Source: Mermis nigrescens (Eukaryota > Nematoda > Enoplea > Mermithida > Mermithidae). Taken from it: 64,000 nt of DNA. The translations under genes were made by a program, and so were the position numbers. Shown piece by piece: positions 37,801 to 46,700 of the stretch. The DNA is taken from assembly GCA_036768485.1 (NCBI GenBank), contig JAVLUZ010000154.1, forward strand, positions 36,904,042 through 36,968,041. Reading direction: 5' to 3'. Each line of letters opens with the position of its first letter. Positions within the stretch are counted from its first letter, which is position 1. The notes under the pieces were generated by a model that saw only the letters and a list, made by a program, of their open reading frames with translations, had not been told where the DNA came from and did not search any database.

Positions 37801-39422
37801 TTTTAGATATTTTAGGGTACTTTCGGAAAATCGCAAATTCTGGAGGGATGGTGAAAATGTTTCTGGGGTGAGTGAATCCCTCTCTCGAAAGCCCCCATCG
37901 CAAATTCTGGAGGTCGTCGATCAAGGTCGTTCGACTTTTTTGAAATTTTCTGGATAAAAGCTACCGCGTCCGATTACAGTACGCCGTAACGCCAGCTAAA
38001 CCCATTGGACGATGTTTCACATTTCCTATTAAGAACCGTAATTGAATCGCTTAAATAATTTTATAAATGAAGAATATATCGAATTCCATTGATTTGATTT
38101 ATAATTACTTTTCCAGGGGTTACCTGCATACTTTTCACCGCAAAATATTCGTCCGTAACCACCTCGGCTTATTTCGCGTAATTCCCGTAATTTTAATTTA
38201 CGTTGACCTTAATCCTAATTTGTACGATGATTCGATAGGCGAATCCCCGATTCTCGCTCAAGGCGGCGTTGTTATTGTAGGGCTATTATGAATTATTTGA
38301 AAATGATCCAAAATCACGACGGATTTGGGTTAAAAATAATATTGCAAAGCGGCGGAAAAACGGGTTTTTTAATCAACTTATTGCTGAATTAAAATTGGAT
38401 GATCCTGACCTTTTTCCGCCGAATTCTACGAATGAATTAGGACACATTTGAATTTTTGGTTAGGCTTATATCGCCTCATGCGTAACGAACGATACTAATG
38501 CGTGGAAAGCAATTCCTGCTGCGGGAAAACTAGCTTTTACCCTTCGGTTTTTAGCCACTACCGGTTTTTTGCCGTCTGTTGATACGTATGTAGAATTATT
38601 TCTGATGCAAAAGAGTAAAAAATTTTTAAAATTTTCAGAAGTCTTTGTTTGAAAAACTCGCAAAATTATGCAGAAATTAAGTCAAGTCGTTGAAAAAATG
38701 AGACCTACCTAAATAATTATTGATTTTCTTCACACTTTGCTGATACGCACGCAGAAAAATCGATAGCGATGTAAATTAGTGCACGCGTGTGCTAAAAATA
38801 GCAGGTTGTCAGCAGAAAATCGAGTATCGCTCGATCCACCGGCGGCATCCGAAACGGTAGGTTTCTGCAGGTTGCCGCGTAATTTTGCCCGGAAACCAGC
38901 GGCCACCGGAACCTGATTGCCATGCTATTTTTCGCTAGCAACCTGCGGCAACCGGCCACCAGGTTGGCGGAGGCGTGTGAACGGGCCTTTACGTATTAGC
39001 CCCGTAGGTGCTCTTTCGATGACGCGCAATCCTAATTTTGGCTTCGCGGCGGCGGACGACTTTAATTTTGGACAAAATGACTTAAAAACGCGAGTATTTT
39101 GCCCAAATAGGAGGGAAGGGGTGAAAATTTCTGACTTTGGGGGATGGGGCGGGCCGGGGTCGGCGAACTCGGATTCTATTATTCCATCCATTTACGATAA
39201 ATTCAATTAATGCAATTTTAGGAAAAAGAGGCGGCTGGCGTCGTAAACACGACTTTGGCGCCCGTCAACGACAAACAGCTGCCCGCCACGGGGGTCGTCT
39301 ACGCTTTTCCGACTTGCACGTACGCCGACGATTTTGTAGCTACTTTGTGTCCCAAATTGACCGTTTGGCAGCGAGCCAACGACCAGTGTTTACTCTTAGT
39401 GTTACAGAAAGGCCAAACCTGA
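16610..39422 (+). CDS. nito: Spenito / RBM15-type RNA-binding protein (three RRMs plus SPOC), seven exons
   Basis: Exons: 16610-16854, 19829-20072, 31357-31715, 33564-33810, 33902-34225, 37129-37443, 39222-39422. All introns are GT-AG, phases agree at every join, and the total is 1935 nt (644 aa plus stop). Domain order RRM1 (about 34-110), RRM2 (about 216-285), RRM3 (about 296-370), low-complexity Arg/Ser/Pro linker, SPOC (about 480-640) is that of RBM15/RBM15B and Drosophila Spenito. From family knowledge these bind RNA in the nucleus and recruit the METTL3-METTL14/WTAP m6A writer to targets, with roles in splicing, sex determination and signalling. The model is shorter than fly or human relatives and lacks a long N-terminal low-complexity region; an unseen upstream exon could supply one. 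Intron 2 is 11.3 kb. The paralogue Spen is far larger, so RBM15/Nito fits best. Confidence 0.93.
16897..17142. mobile_element. Type A hAT-like MITE in spenito intron 1
   Basis: Target copies TGTATGAG (16889-16896) and TGTATGAC (17143-17150). Left end TCCACGCCTGGGCATGG, right end GTGCCCACGTATATG. The core has GATGCCAATGGATAGTG. It lies only 42 bp past the exon 1 donor. Confidence 0.75.
17172..17369. mobile_element. CAGGGGCGGATT-type hAT-like MITE, 198 bp
   Basis: Ends CAGGGGCGGATTTAGG and CCTAGATCCGCCACTG. Target copies GGAGTGTA (17164-17171) and GGAGTGCA (17370-17377). The interior has TTAAAACGGCTAATTTTTCC followed by GCCCAAGTCAGGGGTTCCGC, shared by all copies of this family. Confidence 0.85.
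17718..18284. mobile_element. CAGGCCCGTAACCAGG-ended TIR element, about 567 bp
   Basis: Left CAGGCCCGTAACCAGGA and right TCCTGGTTACGGGCCT are near-perfect inverted repeats. Flanks GGTAGGGG and GGTAGGCA match 6 of 8. A hairpin GGCGCGAAGCGCC is at 18104-18116. Confidence 0.7.
18291..18972. mobile_element. Type A MITE interrupted by a type B MITE
   Basis: Type A ends are CACACCTAGGGGG (18291) and CTGCCCACGTATG (18972). Flanks CTGGTAGG and CTAATAGG match 6 of 8. The host element resumes after the nested insert at 18324-18726 and carries GATGCCAATGGATAGTGCTC. Confidence 0.7.
18324..18726. mobile_element. Type B hAT-like MITE, 403 bp, nested
   Basis: Ends CATACATGCACAGCATGG and AGATCATGTATG. Target copies CATCCCAC (18316-18323) and CACCCCAC (18727-18734) match 7 of 8. 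Interior landmarks: TTCTGACGATACTCTATC, GAGCAAATAGATAGC, and a GGCGCGAAGCGCG hairpin near 18526. Confidence 0.75.
19142..19154. repeat. GGCGC-GAA-GCGCC hairpin module
   Basis: A 5-bp perfect stem with a 3-base loop in spenito intron 1, outside any element I can delimit. One of at least 15 intact copies in the window. Confidence 0.6.
19829..20072 (+). CDS. nito: spenito exon 2: end of RRM1 and Gln/Gly linker
   Basis: The acceptor is ttcgcag. The carried-over GA plus T makes Asp, then YPEDARDARRAGPK and LGRKVRVDPAN complete RRM1. A Gln-Gly repeat (GGQGQGQGGG) and RRSRSPP follow. The donor AGG|gtaatt is in phase 0. Confidence 0.88.
24520..24695. mobile_element. CAGGCACGTAGCT-ended hAT-like MITE, 176 bp
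   Basis: Ends CAGGCACGTAGCT and AGCTACGTGCCTG are perfect inverted repeats. Perfect duplication AACGTTAG at 24512-24519 and 24696-24703. In spenito intron 2. Confidence 0.9.
25253..25590. mobile_element. CAGGGGCGTGCGCAGG-ended TIR element, 338 bp
   Basis: The left end CAGGGGCGTGCGCAGGA is roughly mirrored by CTTCTATGCGGATGCCCCATG. Flanks TTGAGTTA and GTGAATTA match 6 of 8. Older and less certain than its neighbours. Confidence 0.5.
27285..28345. mobile_element. Two adjacent type B relatives in inverted orientation
   Basis: The second copy runs from about 27931 (CATACATGATCTCGGAG) to about 28345 (TGTGCATGTATG). Its flanks GCCATGAC and GCAATGGC match 6 of 8. The first, at about 27285-27924, has the same landmarks plus a foreign G-rich block at about 27430-27660. 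Confidence 0.5.
31357..31715 (+). CDS. nito: spenito exon 3: Gly-rich linker and RRM2
   Basis: After the acceptor aaacag the frame opens in phase 0 with a Gly/Arg/Pro run including six consecutive Gly, then TRTLFVGNLE (RNP2 LFVGNL) and TAYAFVRF (RNP1). The donor AACAG|gtcagt leaves two bases. GC content is much higher than the flanking intron. Confidence 0.93.
31716..33563 (+). other. spenito intron 3
   Basis: Contains a type B relative in reverse orientation (about 32040-32330, with hairpin GGCGCTTCGCGCC at 32115-32127), a short run of the GCCTTTTTGGA-type degenerate tandem repeat (about 33080-33250), and the MITE at 33275. Nothing else is assignable. Confidence 0.6.
33275..33443. mobile_element. 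CAGGCGCGTAGCTG-ended hAT-like MITE, 169 bp
   Basis: Ends CAGGCGCGTAGCTG and CAGCCGCGTGCCTG. Perfect duplication AATAGCAA at 33267-33274 and 33444-33451. Same family as 24520-24695. Confidence 0.9.
33564..33810 (+). CDS. nito: spenito exon 4: RRM3
   Basis: One base completes the split Arg codon, then CKIGWGKP, TRRLWVGGLGPD (RNP2 LWVGGL) and NHAYILFANQEAA (RNP1), very close to the third RRM of RBM15. The donor CAG|gttaga is in phase 0. Confidence 0.94.
33902..34225 (+). CDS. nito: spenito exon 5: RRM3 end and basic linker
   Basis: Begins VDYADCT, the end of RRM3, then an Arg/Ser/Pro-rich stretch (RRRSPSESPERRHRSPPPR) and ends ETLDELSQ, just before SPOC. The intron before it is only 91 bp. The donor CAA|gtacgc is in phase 0. 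Confidence 0.9.
34226..37128 (+). other. spenito intron 5
   Basis: Contains the MITE at 34405, a GCTATATAGC/CCAAAAAGGC degenerate tandem tract (about 35690-35960), and a fragment of the long CAGGGGCGGATT-type relative (about 36005-36465, hairpin GGCGC-CTC-GCGCC at 36219-36231, ending in a decayed ATCCTGATCCGGCGGTG). A GAAAATATGGTGAAAAT simple repeat lies just before exon 6. Confidence 0.6.
34405..34596. mobile_element. CAGGGGCGGATT-type hAT-like MITE, 192 bp
   Basis: Ends CAGGGGCGGATTTAGG and CTGGATCCGCCACTG. Target copies GAGAGCGG (34397-34404) and GAGAGCGA (34597-34604). Confidence 0.85.
37129..37443 (+). CDS. nito: spenito exon 6: first two thirds of SPOC
   Basis: After ttcgttcag the frame reads LRSPIWTGVLVLKRSAYPLQ, then VTQRLKLDQPRTGEILRVSA, and ends LLVKYFK. 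These match the SPOC core (W-x-G-x-LVLK and TQRLRLD) of RBM15/Spen proteins. SPOC is a protein-binding fold that recruits partners, often through phosphorylated peptides. An alternative AG six bases downstream (cgcag) would break the frame. Confidence 0.93.
37444..39221 (+). other. spenito intron 6
   Basis: A type B relative is at about 37530-37910 (TTTCCGACGATGCTCCATC, GAGCGAATAGATAGC). The remainder, about 37920-39200, shows no gene and no delimited element. Confidence 0.6.
39222..39422 (+). CDS. nito: spenito exon 7: SPOC end and stop
   Basis: Reads EKEAAGVVNTTLAPVND, then GVVYAFPTCTYADDF and LLLVLQKGQT, ending TGA at 39420-39422. KEAAGV and GV(V/L)YAFP are typical of the last SPOC strands, and the protein ends directly after the domain, as in RBM15/Nito. 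Confidence 0.92.
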   Translation, partial: EKEAAGVVNTTLAPVNDKQLPATGVVYAFPTCTYADDFVATLCPKLTVWQRANDQCLLLVLQKGQT

Positions 39423-40732
39423 ACGTAAGGCGTTCTTTGAATTTTTCGCTTTCGATGCACTTTTCCTTTCTACGCTATAAAAAGTCAAAGTTTAGCCGTT
39501 TTATCGTAATTTGAGTAATCGAATTCCGATTTGATCAAAAAACGCAAACTTCGATATAAAACGTTACTAGAGTAGTATACTTGCTTATCCAGTTTTGTTT
39601 TCCGTTTTAATTTTCCCTCCATCGATTAATTGGCGAGAAAAAGAGGGTATGTAAGTTGCAATCATCTTTGGCCATTAGTGGTAATAATTTATCAAATTTT
39701 TTTGGCGCTTCGCGTCGGATAATACGTTCGAATAACATTTATTTACTTTCTTGACCGTCCGAAAGCCATATTTTTGCTCAGAATAGATTTCAGACGATTT
39801 CGAGAGCCGAAACAGTTTTTTCAGCATAGTTTTCTTCTCTATTTTAATTCAAAAGTTTTCAAAATGTTCGACTTTTTGGTTCAAATCAAATTTCCCACCG
39901 ACCCCCTTCGAACAATCCTTGATCCGCCAGCCGCTATATCGCATTGTTGTATTCAGATGTTTGATGCGGATCGAATCGGAATGCGGCGCCGAACGAAAAT
40001 TCGATTTTTTCTTTATTTATGCGCAAGTTTATTGGTTAGAAATGAATGACTTATCTTAGCGTTATTCATAAAGCGACTAATTGCGTTTACTGCGGTGAAC
40101 AAAGACTTTCCATTTTCCTCGTAAAAACGAGTAAACTTCTAAATGCAAAATAAAGCGAAGTTGTTTTCTCTCTATCGATTAATTTATTGTTTTTGATACA
40201 AAAAGTGTACATACGAACGTATACAATTATCTGTGTTCAAATATACTGCGCGCCGTGTTCGCTCGTGTCTTTTGTTCCGCGCGCACTTTTATCTTATTCG
40301 TCGTAAATTTGATTAAAATATTTTCAAATTGTGCTTGTTATATTCAGTGAAGTAAAGAATATTAATGCCCCAGGGTATAATCAATAATTAAGAGGTTAAA
40401 ACCTATATATTATGAAAATTTCCTTGCATCTTTGCCCTAAGGCGGGGTCAATTCTGTCTGGGTAGTCGGTCAGAATGACTCGTTGATTCGAAAAGATCTT
40501 TAAAACATTATTAATGCTGAACGGTAACTACAAACTACCGATTTTTTCAGTTGCCGACGGTCGACGCGTAAAGAATTATAGATTCTACCTTTAACACTTT
40601 TTTGGGTTCTTCCTCACAAAGACCATGCAGGAAATTCTTTAAGGTCTAAGCCATTTCACTCGAACTTTCCGTTTATTTTTATTGTATATTTTAGAATTTT
40701 GTATGTATGATGGCTAATTTACTTCTAGGAGA
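39423..40732 (+). other. 3' flank of spenito with a candidate poly(A) signal
   Basis: AATAAA at 40149-40154 is a candidate. A relative of the long CAGGGGCGGATT-type element lies at about 39660-39935 (GGCGCTTCGCGTCGG, ending TTGATCCGCCAG). No gene seen. Confidence 0.35.
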
Positions 40733-40740
40733 GTGTCTAC

Positions 40741-40930
40741 CGAAGGTAGGCAACATCAAGCTTATTTTTTCAAAGGTCAAAAATGGACTTAAATATGTTG
40801 GTATGGCGAAAACACCATTTTTCGACCATTTTAATCGAGCCTTATCAATTGGCATCCAAAATTGAATTATGGGGGTATCTTTGATTTAGGGATGCGTACT
40901 CCCAAACCCGCCCTCTTACGCCCAGTTATG
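40741..40930. mobile_element. Type A hAT-like MITE, first of a tandem pair
   Basis: Flanked by GTGTCTAC at 40733-40740 and 40931-40938. Core GCCTTATCAATTGGCATCCA, right end CTTACGCCCAGTTATG. Confidence 0.75.
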
Positions 40931-40938
40931 GTGTCTAC

Positions 40939-41140
40939 CATAGGTGTGCAGCACCGAAATTCTGGGGGGGAATTTTCAAAGGTCCAAAAATGGTCTTAAA
41001 AGTGGTCGTATGGCGAAAACTACACCATTTTTCGACGTTTCTCATTGAGCACTATCCAATGGCATCAAAAAATCGGTAAAAAAGCAAAAAAATTTCCAAA
41101 ATTTGAATTCTGGGGGGTGCATACCCCCCGCCTATGTGTG
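40939..41140. mobile_element. Type A hAT-like MITE, second of a tandem pair
   Basis: Flanked by GTGTCTAC at 40931-40938 and 41141-41148. Left end CATAGGTGTGCAGC, core GAGCACTATCCAATGGCATC, right end CCGCCTATGTGTG. It shares the middle target copy with the element before it. Confidence 0.8.
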
Positions 41141-41148
41141 GTGTCTAC

Positions 41149-43668
41149 CCACTTCCTCCGTTAGGTACCTCAATAAGACGCGGTACTTGCACGCTTAACT
41201 GACGGTAGCGTGCTTCCTTGATTTGCAGTGTGTTCAAAGTTATCCGTGTTTTGATTTGGGTGGGTTCTAATAATCGAGTGAATTTTGTGTTTGCCTAAAC
41301 TGCGATTCTTAGCGTACAATCTTCGGTAAAGTAATGTCAGACGAGAAACGATGATTTCTTGTGTAATGAGATAACGATCCTTCAAAAAATCGAATCTTTA
41401 CAAAACGAATCAATATCTGTACAACTTAAGCAAAAAAGTTTCGGATATGTATTTCACTGCAAAATCCATTAAAGTCTTCCTTGCTCTCCTTAAATTTGAA
41501 ACAATTTATTTTTTATATTCTCTACGCGTCTATACTTTCTAGCTTGTGGTAGAAGTTTAGAAACGTACCCTACACATTTGTTTCATGGTAAATCACCTAG
41601 ATTTTAAAAATGTACATATGTATGCATGAGTTTAGAAGCGATTTTATGTGATAAAACGACATTTTTGACACGTTTTGTGCTTTTGGGTTACCTTTAATGT
41701 GTTTCAATAAGACAAGAATTAATTTTGGCAAAAGGGTTGTCAGTTTAACACTTTTAAAATCAGTCAATTAGCTACGTACCTACAGAGATCAAATCTGAAA
41801 AACTTGACGTTTTCATCTTTTTTCAGCTCAATTATGCTTGTTTTTGAACATAAGAAATGCCGAAAGTTTTGTCTGGGGAAAAAAATGGAAGTATATGTCT
41901 TGAATAACGATTCTGGTCGAATTAGTGCCAAAACTAGAGTATTTTAACGCGTGAGAACGTCGAAAACCTATATAATTTCTTAGCTGCCGATTCTGAAAAA
42001 ATTTAGGGATGTTGTTCACCCTCCTAACCTTTAACCCTGCATACGGGCCTGAAATTATTGACTCGTGAAAACATGGTTCTCTCTCATCTCATGTTCTCGC
42101 ATTCTCTATCTAAATTTGTCCTAGCGTAGAATAAAAGAGTGTTAACTGACTCGCTGAACTATTGAGAGTGCGATTAATGTAGAACTACTTTTTTGTTGTT
42201 GCGAAAGCGGCCGACGAAGCTTTGCTATCTTGGCCTGAAAGTTTTTAACCCCTCCCCTAGGAAATTTTTCACCCCATCCCCTAGAATTCGTGATTTTCCT
42301 GAAAATTCCAAAAAGTTCTTGTGCTGTTTTAAGCATTTTTAGCTTTGCACAAAAGTAAAATTTTCGGCGCTTCGCGCCATATACTCATCCTTTGACTATA
42401 TTCTCTTCAGTTTATTCGACTTATCAATTTTTTAAAATGTTTTTATGCTCTAGAAAGTGAAGCATCGTCAGAAACGCCGGAAAACGATGTTTTTAAGGCG
42501 TATTCGTCATTTTTGAGCCCAAAAAACTTTAAAATTTCAACCCACCTCTCCCTGAATTCCCATGCTTTGCATGTCTGCTTATATAGGTACCTTTTTTCAA
42601 TTTATATGTCCATCTGGTGCTATGGTCACTTTTTAAGCTTATGATGCAAATGTGTAAAGCTAAATGAATCGGTAAAGTTGTGTTAGTTCTGCCTAAACCG
42701 GATTAATCAGAACACCATCGTTTAAAGGCATAATAAGTTACGAATCTCATTTTGAATAAATGCGCTATACAGTCATTCGCATTGCGTGGATTGAAATTGA
42801 ATGTTTATGCAATGCATCGACGTACAGTTCGAAATCTAGTTCTTTTGACGTAACAGCTCACAATTTATACAGTCTTTGATGGTGTAGTGCACCTATTTTT
42901 TTATGTTTTTATTCATTTATGAATCATGATTTTCTCGAAAAATTGAAGGCCGAGCCTACTGGTCATTGCTTGTTTACCCAGCTAATTATTACTCATTGAT
43001 TCGTCGACGCGCATTTTTGTCGTCTTATTCGATAGGCGTACGTGCGAACGAGAAACTAGTCAATTTTTGTTACATTTCGATTCGCTATTTGTTCGTCATT
43101 GTAAAATTCGAGCAGTCTTACTGTACATAGTTAAACTAAAAATTTACTGGCTCAATTTTTTGTTAGCCCGGAGAAGCCGCTTGCTTATCGCATTGGCTAA
43201 AATTGGGCGTTCCGCTCGAATTCCCAGGCTTTGCTTTTTCATTATCTAAAGCTCGTCTTGTCGTTTTGGTTATTCCTGCTAAATGAAGTAGTCGGAATGA
43301 GCGGACTATCTTCTTTTAAGCAGCGTGTTTGCGTCTACTCGCGCTCCCGACCGTTTCGCTTATATTCCGCGCGTCTATAAGCTTTATTATGAGACTTTTA
43401 TGCGCAAAGGCTCATCGATCGTTTTGTATCGATTTTTATAAGAATTTTCTACGTTTCAGCTTATATATTAGATAGGCACATTGTTGGTGACATTGCGGTT
43501 GAATCTAGTTCTTTGTTTGAAATATACGCTTTCGTCTCTTTGTAAGGTCTGCCGCAAAGAAACGTCTACTTTTGTCATTGCTTGCGGGAGATATTCTGAC
43601 ATTAGCGCCTTATCCTACGTGTTTATCTTTCACCTAAATTTCTTATTTCTTACAACAAAACGAAAGCT
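41149..43668. other. Intergenic region and 5' flank of the annexin gene
   Basis: No gene. A type B relative is at about 42240-42565 (hairpin GGCGCTTCGCGCC at 42366-42378). TATA-like words (TCTATAAGC near 43373, TTATATATTA near 43461) lie 200-300 bp before the annexin start codon, but neither can be called a promoter from sequence alone. Confidence 0.4.
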
Positions 43669-43713
43669 ATGCCGTCGAGTGCACCCGCCTCTGTTCAGTA
43701 TTATCGGCATTTG
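43669..43713 (+). CDS. annexin exon 1: start codon and N-terminus
   Basis: ATG CCG TCG AGT ... CAT TTG followed by a strong donor gtaagc, in the phase 0 that exon 2 needs. The join gives a YYRHL-PSPTVHP head, comparable to the YYPF...TPTVYP start of insect annexins. It was chosen by phase, donor strength and this resemblance. Confidence 0.6.
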
Positions 43714-46700
43714 GTAAGCGATCAAACTTCATTTTATGACGTAAATCGCAAGTTTTTCAAAAATTTCCGAGGACGCCTTGAAGCCTGCTTGCGGTTGCTT
43801 TAGAATGATGGGAAGTATTTTAAAATTTAAGATGTAGCATAGCTCGCTGAAATGTATGGTGTCTCGTTTTAGTTTTCGGGCAAATTTTGCACTATATAAC
43901 CAGAGCCTTATTTTGAGGGGTGGCCGCCGTGAGCCTCAATTTCTTCATTGAATCATGAAATAATGCGAGAAATATGAAATTGGTTGATATTTTTGTGAGG
44001 AAATATTGAAATTTTCGTGGACTTCGAAAGGGAAATCGTTTTTTGGCTCAAAATCGGACGTCGTTTGGAATTATTAGGCAATAGCCAGTGGCGGCCCTGA
44101 CTTGGGCGGGAAAATTAGCCGTTTTAACCCGAAAAATCGCTAAAAATCGCTCAAAAATCCTTAATTTTGCGCACTATTTTGGACCAATGGGGGTGGTCGC
44201 CCCCCCTAAAACCGCCCCTGGCTATTGCAACGATTTTTTAGCATTTAGCCACCCTTAAAACTTTTAGATGAAAACTTCAATTTGATATTTTGATAGTCAC
44301 GGCTTTAAACTCTATCAATGACTTTCAAATGTCACTTTGGTATAGTTATTGGCATTTCATTGCGAAATCGATTTGCTTTAAATCTAATTTCATTCATTCT
44401 TATGAAGTAGCGGCTTGGAAAGAAAAAAGACTGAAATGCGTTTTGGGGGCAAGCCGCTCGTTGCAAAATAAGTCCGACTCGAACAAGAGCGCAGCAGGGA
44501 GTTAATTACTTTGTTGACCAACCGGTCGACCAAAAAGACGCAGTGTTTACTTTTAATTAGGTTATCGTATTCTAACCAACTGGAAGCTAAAAATTTAACT
44601 AAAAACTTTTTAGGGTCGCATCAATTTCACTTAATTTCGTTATTTTCGAACTCACCGAAAAATTTGAAGTTTGATCATATATAATTTTATATGTTTTGCA
44701 TTTAAATTGACAATGTCCACCAGAGTTTACTTTAAAGTCTATACAATAACGCGTTTGTAAAAAGTTTAAATGTCAAAAAATCGTCCAATTAATGCGAAAA
44801 AATGTACATCGAAATACATTGTAAAGCTAAACGGGATTTGCGCCGAAGAGTTGGACGCATGAACACCAATAAATAAGAAAGTTATCTGGTTGAATGGGTG
44901 TGGCGCAGCAAATTTGATACCTTGAATCAGTTATTTGAAGACTTTTGTTCGGCAACGTCTTACACGTTCGATTCACAATAATTTACTTGACAATGTATTT
45001 CGATGTACATTTTTTAGCATTAATTAGACGATTTTTGACATTTAAACTGTTTACAAACGCGTTATTGTATTGACTTCAAAGTAAACTCTGGTGGAAATTG
45101 TCAATTTAAATGCAATACATATAAAATTATATATGATCAAGCTTCAAATTTTTCGATGAGTTCGAAAATAACAAAATTAAGTGAAATTGATGCGACCCTA
45201 AAAAGTTTTTAGTTCAATTTTGAGCTTCCAGTTGGTTAGAATACGATAACCTAATTGAAAGTAAACACTGCGTCTTTTGGTAGACCGGTTGGTCAACAGA
45301 GTAATTAACTCCCTGCTGCGCTCTTTTTCGAGTTCGACTTATTTTGCAACAAGCGGCTTGCCCCCCAAATGCATTTCAGCCAGATGAAATTTCACGAAAA
45401 CCTTCGTATTTAGAAAATTCGCGCGTCGTGTATGTTTTATTGCGATAGTTGGTTTTTAGCCTTCTCCAACTGTGCACCCTCATCCAAATTTCAATGCCAA
45501 CGAAGATGCGGATGCCTTGAAGAAAGCGATGAAGGGATTCGGTAACTAGCACTTATTAATTTGAATACCTTGTTAATTTTAATAGCCCGATTATAAGGGA
45601 TGCAGCGGATACCCGCCCCCGCTATTACCCGCTTCTTTTTGGTACCCGAACCCGCTATTCCAAAATTTTGCTACCCGCACCCGCTAAAAATATTATGATA
45701 AAACAGCGGGTGGCGGATAATAATAATTAGAATTTACGGAAAGACAAAACGATCCTGAGGCAGTGGCGCGTTAATGAAAAAACCAAAATGTATAACAGCG
45801 AGTCCTAACGTACCAGTACAAATGGGAAAGGCGAACATCTATTTGTAATGAGTCATGTTTTTAGGTATCCACTGGACTGCGGATACATGTTCAAGCTCCC
45901 TTATGGTCAATTCCAATTAAGGGAATTATGCTTTTTTTAAAGAAGGGTCTACGTGCCAGTCTTTACATGCATCAGTTCAACCACTCTAGCGTGCGTAGAG
46001 ATATTATGCAGCAATGTATTGCGCATTGCTTTTTAAGACGAAATAGGACGTTTTGGCGCCATACTCGTTGTAATATTATTAATTATTTACATTTCATTTA
46101 TGATTAAAGTATAATGCAGATTCTGAAAGCCCATTCAATTATCTAAGCGAGGGTACAAATTACTTTAAGAATATGTTTGAATTTAGTGAGAAAATTAAAC
46201 GCATCTGAAAAACTGGATTTTTTACAGTTTTTCAGTCGTAAACAAATGAATACTCATCGATTCTGAATATATAATTTACTTTAAAATTGCTTCAAAATTA
46301 ATTAGAATATTTTTCATGTTGCTGGCGCCAAATCGTCGTAGAACCTTCTTAAGAAGAGAATGGCAACAACAAGTATCTAAACATTGTATTCCGCAAAGTG
46401 CAAATATATTACTCATGTTGGTCAATGGTTCAATCATTGACAATTAACTTATCTTTAGTCTGCAAATCTAATCCATTGAGAGTGTAGTCTGCAAATAAAA
46501 AGACAATCAGCTTGAAGATTAATATGAATTTTACACGCAGTAAATAACTGCATTAAGCGGACGAAAAAATGGAGCATTTTTAGCCCTATTTAAATTATGC
46601 TATATTTCACTGCTGAACCCGCCACCCGTGCCCGCTATTTTTAAGGTGCGACACCCGCACCCGCTAAAGCAAAATTTTGGTACCCGCACCCGCTATTCCG

